11,921 bases of DNA from Eggerthellaceae bacterium (GTDB lineage: Bacteria > Actinomycetota > Coriobacteriia > Coriobacteriales > Eggerthellaceae), in contig DMNP01000278.1 of assembly GCA_003452695.1 (NCBI GenBank), positions 3,059 to 14,979 of the forward strand. Reading direction: 5' to 3'. The notes under the pieces are model-generated. The model searched no databases. It was not told where the DNA came from and saw only the letters and a program-made list of their open reading frames with translations. Within the stretch, counting starts at the first letter, position 1; every line of letters begins with the position of its first letter. The position numbers and the translations under genes are program-made. Shown in pieces: positions 1-7,318 of the stretch.

Positions 1-1112
1 AGCTCTGCGGCTGGTGCGCCATACACGTGGGCATCGTAGCCAGCCGCCATCAACTCGGTCTTGGCCTGCTCCACGTCGACTGCGCGCACGTTTGCAAGCA
101 GGTCGTCGAGGGTGTTCAGGCTTTCGGGATAATAGAACAATGCCTTGATAAGCGTTGCGTAAGCGCCGAGGAATGCGGTGGGCATGGCGTCTGCCGGCCG
201 AATCTCGATGTAGGTCTTGCAGCGCGCATCGTTGAAGAACATTGACAATGCATGCTCGACATCGTCGTGGGTCATGGTGCGGGCGGAATAGATTTCTCCG
301 AAGGTTTTCTCGGTAGGCTGCTCCACGCCGTTTTCGTCGAACACGAATATGGCGGGCGTGCGAAGTATGTACTCTGCGTATTTCTCGAGCGAGAAGTCCG
401 GCTCCAGCACGCCGGGTATGGTGCCGCACCGTGCGGGGTCGCACTCGCGCCAGATTTCGGCGCGCATAAGATGATGCGGACTGGGCTCGCCTTCGAAGAC
501 GGGGGTATTGTCGCATAGCAGTGCAAACAGGGGCGCAAGAGCGGATGCCAAGCGCAATTTGCGCAGGCAATCGTCCACCGAGAAATAGTCGATGCTCACT
601 TGCGTGGACGCGCTGCCCCTCATCATGCATGCGCCATAGGGGCCGATTTTCGCGAAGTGCGCATCCATGTACCGATAGCGCGCTTTGGGGATGAGCGGCA
701 GGTCCAGTGCCTTGGCAGTTGGATGGTAGCCCACTGCTACCAGCCGATTGCCATAGGGTTCGATAAGCTCGTCGATTTCTCGCTGAAAAGCCGCGAAATC
801 CGCGCGGGCATCCTCGCCGTCGTCGTACGGGCCCGCGGAAAGCTCGAATTGGGCTGCGGGCTCGAGGCTGATCACCTTGTTGCCATGCGCCAGGCCGATA
901 AGGGCTCCGTCGCTGCCATAGCTCTTCGTGGCCTCTTCGTCGGCAAGCTGCTCGAGCATCCAGGCCACGCCGTGCTCCTCTGCATAGGTTACCGGCGCCG
1001 TATGGGGCCCGACCACGATATGCTCAAGCTCCACGCCGAGGCGTCCCGGTTCATCTGCGCCTTTGATGCCGCTTTTAAAGTAATCCACAATCGTGCGTAT
1101 GTTTTCCTGCAT
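1..1112 (-). CDS. gshA: Glutamate-cysteine ligase, GCS2 family (3' end outside window)
   Basis: This frame is open from an ATG at 1112 to the left edge, giving 370 codons without a stop, so the C-terminus is missing. Family members of this type are roughly 400-450 residues. Glutamate-cysteine ligase joins glutamate and cysteine with ATP in the cytoplasm, the first step to glutathione or other gamma-glutamylcysteine thiols. Visible GCS2-like motifs are LGVELEHIVV at residues 25-34, the ISLEPAAQFELSAGP segment at 81-95, KARYRYMD at 143-150, a GSASTQVSIDYFS segment at 166-178 and YIEIRPADAMP at 301-311. The start is supported by AAGGAG at 1119-1124, six bases upstream. It follows the penicillin-binding protein by 44 bases on the same strand and is probably cotranscribed with it. 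The GCS2 fold also covers EgtA and YbdK-like carboxylate-amine ligases, so the family is secure but the exact substrate is inferred. Confidence 0.85.
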   Translation of the reverse strand, partial: MQENIRTIVDYFKSGIKGADEPGRLGVELEHIVVGPHTAPVTYAEEHGVAWMLEQLADEEATKSYGSDGALIGLAHGNKVISLEPAAQFELSAGPYDDGEDARADFAAFQREIDELIEPYGNRLVAVGYHPTAKALDLPLIPKARYRYMDAHFAKIGPYGACMMRGSASTQVSIDYFSVDDCLRKLRLASALAPLFALLCDNTPVFEGEPSPHHLMRAEIWRECDPARCGTIPGVLEPDFSLEKYAEYILRTPAIFVFDENGVEQPTEKTFGEIYSARTMTHDDVEHALSMFFNDARCKTYIEIRPADAMPTAFLGAYATLIKALFYYPESLNTLDDLLANVRAVDVEQAKTELMAAGYDAHVYGAPAAE

Positions 1113-1156
1113 GCAGGGCTCCTTATGCTCGGTGCAGCCCACGGCCGCTATCGTCG

Positions 1157-3142
1157 CTAGCGATAGTAATAGGAACCGTACCCGTACCCGTAGTAATCGT
1201 AGATATGATACTTGTCGTCGTGGTACGACAAATAGGGCGGGTCTTCGGCGTCAGGGAACCGTTGAACTCCGATGTTTTCGTTCGTCATAATCGTGGTCAG
1301 GTAGTTTCTGAACACGTCTCCGCACGAACCTGTGGGCACCGAGCGCTCGTTGGTGGGGTCTCCTACCCAGATGGCCGCAGCGGAAAACGGGGTGATGCCG
1401 ACGAAGCTGATGTCCTTGTAGTCTTCGGACGTGCCGGTCTTGCCCGCTACGGGCTGACCGTTGCCCATGGCAGCGTTTGTGCCGGTGCCGCTTGTGACCA
1501 CGCCCCTCATCACCTCTTGGGCCGCATGGGCCTGTTCGGGAGTCAGCACGCGCTTGGCGCGCGCTTCGGGGTCGGTGTTGTTCACGATTACGTTGCCGTT
1601 ATGGTCTTCTATGCTTTCGATTGCGCAAAGTTCGTGGTGCACGCCCCCGTTTGCAATGGTTGCTACCGAATTCGCCAGTTCAAGCGGCGTGATGTTCTGC
1701 ACGCCAAGCGTCAGGGCGGCCCCTGCGCCAGCGGGGTCCAAGTCGGTGGTCACGCCCAGGTCGTAGGCGGTCTGGGCAACGTCGTTTACGCCAATCGAAG
1801 CGATAAGGCGAACGAAGCCCGTGTTCGACGATACGGCAAATGCGCTTGCTATGCTGCGCGTGCCGTAATTCGTGTTTCCATAGTTCTCCAAGGTGTAGCC
1901 GTCCACGGTGGCCGGGGACGAGCAGTCCACCGAGGTGGAGTTGGGGTTGATTTGCTTTTTGATGGCGGTAACCAGCGTGAACGTCTTGAACACCGAACCG
2001 CAAGGACGTCCGCCTCCACCTTGCCCCGTGGCGATGTTAACCTGGCTGGCATTGTAATCGGATCCGCCAACGATGGCTTGCACGTTGCCAGTGGTCGGGT
2101 CGACAACCGCCATGGCAACTTCCATGGAATCGTTTGACATCGAAGTGCGCTTCCGCTCGCAGGCTTCTTCTGCGGCTATCTGCTTGTCCACGTCGAGCGT
2201 CGTGTACACTGAAAGGCCGCCCTTCAGCACATCCGTTTCGGACAAGTTGTAGTGCTCGAAGAGCAGCGAACGCACATAGCTGGTGAAGTACGGATACGCC
2301 AAGATGCCGTTGTCTTCGAATTCGCTGGGCGCCAGATACAAGGGTTCGCTGGCCGCTGCGCGATATTCGTCTTTGGTGATAAAGTGCTCGTCCAACATGC
2401 GCTGCAGCACGATGTCGCGCCGTTCCAGCGCGTGCTCGGGGTATTCCAGTGGGTTGTTGTACGTTGGCGATTGGGGGATTCCCGCAATCAGGGCCGATTC
2501 GGAAAGCGTCAGATCTGCGGCCGTCTTCGAGAAGTAGCGTTTCGCCGCTGCTTCCACGCCATGGGCGCCTGCACCGTAGTTGATGGTGTTCAGGTACATC
2601 AGCAGGATCTCGTCCTTCGAGTACAGCTGCTCGACTTGCGTTGCGATGTAGGCCTCGCGCACCTTGCGCTTAATCGTGATATCGTCCATTTCGCCCGCGA
2701 GTATCGTGTTGCGCACGAACTGCTGCGTTATGGTCGAGCCGCCTTCGAGCCTGCCGCCGGTAAGGTTCCGAACGAGGGCGCGCATCACGCCCATGTAGTC
2801 CACGCCCGCATGGTCGTAGAAACGGGCGTCTTCGACGGCGATCGTCGCGTTCACAAGCTGCGGGCTTATCTGGTTCATTTCCACGGGATTGCGGTATTCA
2901 AGCTGCAAGCGCGCCAGCACCGTAGTGCGGTCGGAGGCGTATACGTAGGTGGGATACGCCGTGTTGAACGCATCGGCGCTGCGATAGTCGGGCAGGTCTG
3001 CGAACCATGAAGCCACCAGGGCAACCGCCCCGGCGGTGCAGGCGCCCGCAAGGCAAAACGCAACAGCCAGGGCTGCAAGCCATCCGGCCGACCTGCGTCT
3101 GCGGATGACGCCCGTGCGTCTCTTCATGGCGCGAGAGGCCAA
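1157..3142 (-). CDS. Class A penicillin-binding protein (transglycosylase/transpeptidase)
   Basis: This 661-residue bifunctional enzyme polymerises and cross-links peptidoglycan outside the membrane. A basic cytoplasmic N-terminus (KRR and RRRR runs, residues 7-17) precedes one membrane segment at about 20-47. The GT51 glycosyltransferase domain shows EDARFYDHAG (catalytic Glu104), GGSTITQQ at 134-141, and KDEILLMYLNTINYG at 176-190. The transpeptidase domain shows SVFK (nucleophile Ser383, Lys386), SSN at 438-440 and KTGT at 568-571, so all catalytic motifs are present. The last 17 residues contain nine tyrosines plus glycines. I chose the TTG at 3142 because AAAGGAGGG at 3148-3156 lies five bases upstream. 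The ATG at 3127 would sit 20 bases from it. The gene lies 112 bases after argH and 44 before the GCS2 gene. It is of PBP1A/PBP1B type, and I cannot choose a more specific symbol. Confidence 0.95.
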   Translation of the reverse strand: MASRAMKRRTGVIRRRRSAGWLAALAVAFCLAGACTAGAVALVASWFADLPDYRSADAFNTAYPTYVYASDRTTVLARLQLEYRNPVEMNQISPQLVNATIAVEDARFYDHAGVDYMGVMRALVRNLTGGRLEGGSTITQQFVRNTILAGEMDDITIKRKVREAYIATQVEQLYSKDEILLMYLNTINYGAGAHGVEAAAKRYFSKTAADLTLSESALIAGIPQSPTYNNPLEYPEHALERRDIVLQRMLDEHFITKDEYRAAASEPLYLAPSEFEDNGILAYPYFTSYVRSLLFEHYNLSETDVLKGGLSVYTTLDVDKQIAAEEACERKRTSMSNDSMEVAMAVVDPTTGNVQAIVGGSDYNASQVNIATGQGGGGRPCGSVFKTFTLVTAIKKQINPNSTSVDCSSPATVDGYTLENYGNTNYGTRSIASAFAVSSNTGFVRLIASIGVNDVAQTAYDLGVTTDLDPAGAGAALTLGVQNITPLELANSVATIANGGVHHELCAIESIEDHNGNVIVNNTDPEARAKRVLTPEQAHAAQEVMRGVVTSGTGTNAAMGNGQPVAGKTGTSEDYKDISFVGITPFSAAAIWVGDPTNERSVPTGSCGDVFRNYLTTIMTNENIGVQRFPDAEDPPYLSYHDDKYHIYDYYGYGYGSYYYR

Positions 3143-3147
3143 GTTTT

Positions 3148-3156
3148 CCCTCCTTT
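3148..3156 (-). promoter_or_regulatory. Ribosome binding site deciding a TTG start
   Basis: On the minus strand AAAGGAGGG is five bases before TTG at 3142. The next in-frame ATG, at 3127, is 20 bases away. The strong Shine-Dalgarno match and normal spacing favour TTG as the start of the penicillin-binding protein. Confidence 0.7.
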
Positions 3157-3171
3157 ACTTAAAACGTTGCA

Positions 3172-3177
3172 ATTGTA
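3172..3177 (-). promoter_or_regulatory. Possible -10 element before the penicillin-binding protein gene
   Basis: TACAAT on the minus strand is one base from TATAAT and sits 29 bases before the TTG start, which would leave a short leader. No convincing -35 hexamer is seen 16-18 bases upstream. If real, it gives the penicillin-binding protein and GCS2 genes their own promoter apart from the arg genes. The 97-base gap from here to argH holds no clear intrinsic terminator. Confidence 0.3.
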
Positions 3178-3254
3178 GCATCGCACGCTTCATCGGTGCT
3201 GTTGCCGGCGCTTCCACGGCGAACCGCAATGCCAACGGTTTCTGGCAGGCGCGC

Positions 3255-4637
3255 CTACAATTCGTCCAGTTCGTTTCTGCGTTCTATAAGCGATAGCTGT
3301 TCGGCAATGGCGGCTCGGCCGGTTCCTCCCTCGGTCGTGCGCGCATCGGCGATGGATTCCGCATCCAACATGCCGGTTATATCGCTTTCGAACAGATCGC
3401 ATTCGGCTTTGAAGTCTGCAAGCGACAAATCTTCCAGACCGCAGCCCCGCTGATCGCACAGCAGCACGAGATGCCCCACGATTTCGTGCGCGCGCCGGAA
3501 GGGAAGTCCCTTCTTGGCCAGGTAGTCGGCCACATCGGTGGCGGCAAGATAGCCCTTGTTCACCTGCGCGCGCATGGCGTCTTCGTTCACGCGCATCGTC
3601 GAAACCATGCCCGTCATGCAAACATAGCAATCTTCGAGCGTGTTGGCTGCATCTATGGCGCCTTCCTTGTCTTCCTGCAGGTCCTTGTTGTATGCAAGCG
3701 GCAGCGACTTCAGCGTTACGAGCAATGCCACCAAATCGCCGACGACCCGACCGGATTTTCCGCGGATGAGCTCGGCGAAATCCGGGTTCTTCTTCTGGGG
3801 CATAATGGACGACCCCGTGGAGAAAGCGTCGGACATGGTTATGAACCCGAACTCGGACGACGACCATAGCACCAGCTCTTCGGCAAGGCGCGACAAGTGG
3901 ATGCACGAAACGCTTGCCGCATAGGAAAGGTCGAGCAGGAAGTCGCGGTCCGAAACGGCGTCCAGCGAGTTAACCGTAATGTCCGAAAAGCCCAATTCGT
4001 CGGCTGTCATGCGACGGTCCAGGGGGTATGTGGTGCCCGCCAGGGCCGCCGATCCCAATGGACAAACGTCGGCCGCCGAGCGCGCCGCGGCCAGGCGCCG
4101 GTAATCGCGCGCGAACATCCAGGCGTAGGCCAGCAGATGGTGCGCCAGGAATACGGGCTGTGCATGCTGCAAGTGGGTGTAGCCGGGCAGAATGGTGCCC
4201 GTGTGGCGCTTGGCAACATCGACGAGCGCTTTGCGCAGGGCCAGGTTCGCCTGCATAAGGTCGGTTGCGCGCTGCTTGGCGTATAGGCGCGTATCGGTGA
4301 CGACCTGGTCGTTGCGCGAACGTCCCGTGTGCAGCCGGGCGCCTGCTTCTCCGATGTCCTGAATCAGGGCCTTCTCGATGGACATGTGGATGTCTTCATC
4401 GTTTATGTCGAAAGGGAAATCGCCCGCTTCGATGCGTTGCCGGATGCGTTCCAGGCCCTCCACTATGGCGTCCACGTCTTCGCCGCTGATAATGCCCTGG
4501 GCGCCCAGCATGCGTGCATGGGCCTTCGATCCGGCGATGTCCTGGGCGTACAGTTGCTTGTCGATGGGCAACGAGGCGCCGAAGCGCTGCGTGAATTCAG
4601 AAACATCCTCGGTGAATCTTCCCGACCAGAGGGCCAT
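3255..4637 (-). CDS. argH: Argininosuccinate lyase
   Basis: This 460-residue enzyme cleaves argininosuccinate to arginine and fumarate, the last step of arginine synthesis, in the cytoplasm. The length is normal for the family. It opens with the typical MALWSGRF. It carries HTGRSRNDQ at 103-111, the THLQHAQP segment at 154-161 with the conserved histidines, and the fumarase/aspartase superfamily signature GSSIMPQKKNPD at 275-286 on the flexible catalytic serine loop. The ATG at 4637 has GGGAAAGGA with the AAAGGA part at 4646-4651, eight bases upstream. It lies 60 bases after argG, and that gap contains a terminator-like hairpin with no room for a full promoter beyond it. argH expression therefore probably depends on read-through, or on a promoter inside argG. 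Confidence 0.98.
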   Translation of the reverse strand: MALWSGRFTEDVSEFTQRFGASLPIDKQLYAQDIAGSKAHARMLGAQGIISGEDVDAIVEGLERIRQRIEAGDFPFDINDEDIHMSIEKALIQDIGEAGARLHTGRSRNDQVVTDTRLYAKQRATDLMQANLALRKALVDVAKRHTGTILPGYTHLQHAQPVFLAHHLLAYAWMFARDYRRLAAARSAADVCPLGSAALAGTTYPLDRRMTADELGFSDITVNSLDAVSDRDFLLDLSYAASVSCIHLSRLAEELVLWSSSEFGFITMSDAFSTGSSIMPQKKNPDFAELIRGKSGRVVGDLVALLVTLKSLPLAYNKDLQEDKEGAIDAANTLEDCYVCMTGMVSTMRVNEDAMRAQVNKGYLAATDVADYLAKKGLPFRRAHEIVGHLVLLCDQRGCGLEDLSLADFKAECDLFESDITGMLDAESIADARTTEGGTGRAAIAEQLSLIERRNELDEL

Positions 4638-4657
4638 CTTGCCAATCCTTTCCCGTT

Positions 4658-4688
4658 AAAAACCGAAGGGCGGGGCCTCGCCCCGCCC
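4658..4688 (-). terminator. Intrinsic terminator-like hairpin between argG and argH
   Basis: On the minus strand a perfect 9-bp stem GGGCGGGGC/GCCCCGCCC with a three-base GAG loop is followed by TTCGG and then TTTTT. It begins nine bases after the argG stop. The stem is entirely G:C, so it should be very stable. The T-run is five bases from the stem, slightly late for a textbook terminator, so partial termination or mRNA 3'-end protection is also possible. Confidence 0.65.
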
Positions 4689-4697
4689 GATGCATTG

Positions 4698-5909
4698 CTA
4701 GGCGTTGCGCTGGCGGTTTTGCGCCCAGGTTTTCGCCGAGAGCGCGAACAGCTCGATGAAGCCGGCCGAAGCTTCGTGGTCGAACTGGTCGCCTTGGTCG
4801 TAGGTGGCAAGCTCGTAGCTGTACAACGAGTAATCGGATTTGCGGCCGACCACCGTGCAGGTGCCCTTGTAGAACTTGCAGCGCACGAGCCCCGTCACGG
4901 CATCTTGGGTCGATGCTATGAAGGCGTCCAGCGCAGCCTTCAGCGGCGCGAACCACTGGCCGTAGTAAACGACCTCCGCCCATTTCTGCTCGATACCCAG
5001 CTTGTAGTGCAGCACTTCGCGCTCGAGGCACATGTCTTCCAGTGCCTTGTGGGCTGTTATCAGCGCCAGGGCGGCAGGCTGTTCGTAGCACTCGCGGCTC
5101 TTCACGCCCACCAAGCGGTTCTCGATCATGTCCAGGCGGCCGTAGCCGTGGCGTCCGGCAATCTCGTTCAGCTTGTAGATAATGTCCAGATAGCTCATCT
5201 TAACGCCGTCCAGGGCAACTGGAATTCCCGCCTCGAACTCTATGTTCACGTACTGCGGCTCGTCGGGAGCGTTCTCGGGCGAATCGGTCATCGTATAGAT
5301 GTCCTCGGGCGGTTCATTCATCGGGTCTTCCAGCACGCCGCATTCGATGGCACGGCCCCACAGGTTGTCGTCGATGGAATAGGGCTTGGCATTGGTGACG
5401 GGCACCTCGACGCCGTGTTCGGCCGCCCATTCTATTTCTTCGGGGCGCGTTTTGAAGGGCCATTCGCGCACCGGGGCGATAATCTGGATAGTCGGGTCCA
5501 GCAGCCAGACGCTGGTCTCGAAGCGCACTTGGTCGTTGCCCTTGCCCGTGCAGCCATGCGCGATGTACTTCGCGCCGTGTTCGTGCGCAATGCGCACCAG
5601 ATGCTTGGAAATGACCGGGCGCGACAGGGCGGAGAGCAGTGGATACTTGTTCTCGTACAGGGCGTTGGCGCGGATGGCGTCGGTCAGGTACTCGTTCACG
5701 AACTCTTCGCGCATGTCCACCACATAGGCTTCGATGGCGCCCGTGCGCAGCGCCTTCTGGCGAATGGCCTCCAGCCCTTCGTGCTCTTGGCCCACTTCGC
5801 CCACGACGGCTATGACGTCCAGATCGTGTTCGTCTATCAGCCATTTAATGCAAATGGACGTGTCCAGCCCGCCCGAATAGGCAAGCACCACCTTTTCTCG
5901 TTCTGCCAT
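4698..5909 (-). CDS. argG: Argininosuccinate synthase
   Basis: This 403-residue enzyme condenses citrulline and aspartate with ATP to give argininosuccinate. The N-terminal nucleotide-binding loop is VVLAYSGGLDTS at residues 7-18. GCTGKGNDQVRFE at 119-131 is the conserved segment that binds citrulline, aspartate and ATP. The length matches the family norm of about 400. The frame is open 16 codons further upstream, but I place the start at ATG 5909. AAGGAGG at 5914-5920 is four bases before it, and known ArgG proteins begin just before the AYSGGLDTS motif. It lies 72 bases after argD. The terminator-like hairpin follows its stop. Citrulline must come from an ornithine carbamoyltransferase encoded outside this window. 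Confidence 0.98.
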   Translation of the reverse strand: MAEREKVVLAYSGGLDTSICIKWLIDEHDLDVIAVVGEVGQEHEGLEAIRQKALRTGAIEAYVVDMREEFVNEYLTDAIRANALYENKYPLLSALSRPVISKHLVRIAHEHGAKYIAHGCTGKGNDQVRFETSVWLLDPTIQIIAPVREWPFKTRPEEIEWAAEHGVEVPVTNAKPYSIDDNLWGRAIECGVLEDPMNEPPEDIYTMTDSPENAPDEPQYVNIEFEAGIPVALDGVKMSYLDIIYKLNEIAGRHGYGRLDMIENRLVGVKSRECYEQPAALALITAHKALEDMCLEREVLHYKLGIEQKWAEVVYYGQWFAPLKAALDAFIASTQDAVTGLVRCKFYKGTCTVVGRKSDYSLYSYELATYDQGDQFDHEASAGFIELFALSAKTWAQNRQRNA

Positions 5910-5981
5910 GCTTCCTCCTTGCATGTCGACAATCTGCGAAGCGTTTCCGCAGCCCATTACTACTATGCGCCGACCGCTATT

Positions 5982-7214
5982 CTACAGCAGCGCGGCAAGG
6001 CGCTCGACGAGCGCATCGGCATCTTCATGCGTGCACACAAGCGGGGGCAGGAAGCGCAGCGTGTGCGGGCCCGTGGCGTTGAAGACCAGGCCCGCTTCCA
6101 AGCCCGCGAGCACGATGGCGTTCGCGTCCAGCCCGTCTTCCAGTTCGGCGGCAACCATAAGGCCCCTTCCGCGAACCTCCTTCACCTGCCCGATTTCGGC
6201 AAGGCGCTTGCGCAGGTATGCGCCGACTTCTTCGACGTTTGCTGCAATGCCCTCCGCTTCGATGGTGTCGATTACCGTGTTCGCGGCCGCTATGGCCAGG
6301 CAGCTCCCGCCAAACGTCGAACCGTGCAATCCGGGTTCGAAGACCTTGGCAATGTGCGCCCGTGCGGCGCAGGCGCCCATGGGAACCCCGCCGCCGATAC
6401 CTTTGGCCATGGTCACGATGTCGGGCAGGACGTCGGTGAACTGGAAGGCGAAGGGCGTGCCGCAGCGGAACATGCCGCATTGCACTTCGTCGAACATCAG
6501 CGCGGCGCCGTGTGCGGATGTAAGCCGGCGCGCGGCTTGCAGGTATTCTTCGGTGCACGGGTACACGCCGCATTCGCCCTGAACGGGTTCGAGCAGCATG
6601 CCGGCCACTTCGTCGCCCCGTTCCGCGAAGATTCTCTCCAGCGCCTCCACATCGTTGGGGGGCACGGCCACGAACAGCTTCTGGTCGGGCAACGGCTGGA
6701 ACGCCTCTTGCTTCACGGGCTGTGCCGTGGCCGAAAGCGTTGCCTGCGTGCGGCCGTGGAAGCTGCGCTCGAGCACGACGATCACCTGCGGGCGCGCGGG
6801 GGATCCGGCCGCTTCCGCCTGCCGGCGTGCGTGCAGGCGAGCAAGTTTAATGGCGCATTCGTTCGCCTCTGCGCCCGAATTCGCGTAGAAAGTCTGCCAA
6901 GGTTCGCGGTCGTTTTCCGGAACCTGGGCGTTCAGCAGGTTCGACAGCTTCTCGGACAGCTCTCCACGGCCTTCCACGTAATAGTAGTTGCTTACGTGCA
7001 TAAGCTTTGCCGCTTGGTCGGAGAGCGCCTTCACGAGCTTCGGATGACAGTGTCCCAGGCTGATGACGCCGATGCCGCTCAGGAAGTCCAGGTACTCTTT
7101 TCCCTTGTCGTCCCACAGGCGCATGCCTTCGCCGCGCACGAATTCGACGGGCTTGCGTCCGAACGTGTGCATGACGTATGTTTCTTCCAACTCCATTTGT
7201 TTTTGCAGGGTCAT
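5982..7214 (-). CDS. argD: Acetylornithine aminotransferase
   Basis: This 410-residue PLP enzyme of fold type I, class III, transfers the amino group of glutamate to N-acetylglutamate semialdehyde, giving N-acetylornithine. Visible sites are SGAEAN at 113-118 (cofactor phosphate contact), FHGRT at 152-156, DEVQCG at 242-247 (Asp242 to the pyridine nitrogen), Lys271 in MAKGIGGG (Schiff base) and HGSTFGG at 297-303. The frame is open far upstream into argB, but those residues are Arg-rich shadow sequence. Homology begins at about ETYVMHTFGRKPVEF. The start at ATG 7214 has an AAAGGG-like ribosome site about ten bases upstream. The gap from argB is 104 bases and contains an inverted repeat. Related transaminases act on succinyl-diaminopimelate or GABA, but the arg context settles the role. 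Confidence 0.97.
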   Translation of the reverse strand: MTLQKQMELEETYVMHTFGRKPVEFVRGEGMRLWDDKGKEYLDFLSGIGVISLGHCHPKLVKALSDQAAKLMHVSNYYYVEGRGELSEKLSNLLNAQVPENDREPWQTFYANSGAEANECAIKLARLHARRQAEAAGSPARPQVIVVLERSFHGRTQATLSATAQPVKQEAFQPLPDQKLFVAVPPNDVEALERIFAERGDEVAGMLLEPVQGECGVYPCTEEYLQAARRLTSAHGAALMFDEVQCGMFRCGTPFAFQFTDVLPDIVTMAKGIGGGVPMGACAARAHIAKVFEPGLHGSTFGGSCLAIAAANTVIDTIEAEGIAANVEEVGAYLRKRLAEIGQVKEVRGRGLMVAAELEDGLDANAIVLAGLEAGLVFNATGPHTLRFLPPLVCTHEDADALVERLAALL

Positions 7215-7289
7215 GGCTTTTTCCCTTTCCACAAGGCGATCGATGCAGTAATGCCGCTTGGCTTCGGGGCGTTGCCTTCCGTCGCCGTG

Positions 7290-7306
7290 TTGCCCGGGGC
7301 GGGCAA
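7290..7306 (-). repeat. Perfect 7-bp inverted repeat in the argB-argD gap
   Basis: TTGCCCG and CGGGCAA are separated by three bases, within the 104-base gap between argB and argD. No T-run follows on either strand, so it does not look like an intrinsic terminator. It may fold in the arg mRNA as a processing or stability element. The rest of the gap shows nothing recognisable beyond the argD ribosome site. Confidence 0.4.
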
Positions 7307-7318
7307 ACGCGCTGGCGG

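Noticed and set aside
5934..5952. Small inverted repeat CTGCG/CGCAG in the argD-argG gap
   Set aside because: The arms are five bases with a nine-base loop and no T-run, and such a match is common by chance in GC-rich DNA.
5910..5957. Upstream extension of argG to 5957
   Set aside because: The AAGGAGG four bases before the ATG at 5909 and the family start both favour the shorter protein.
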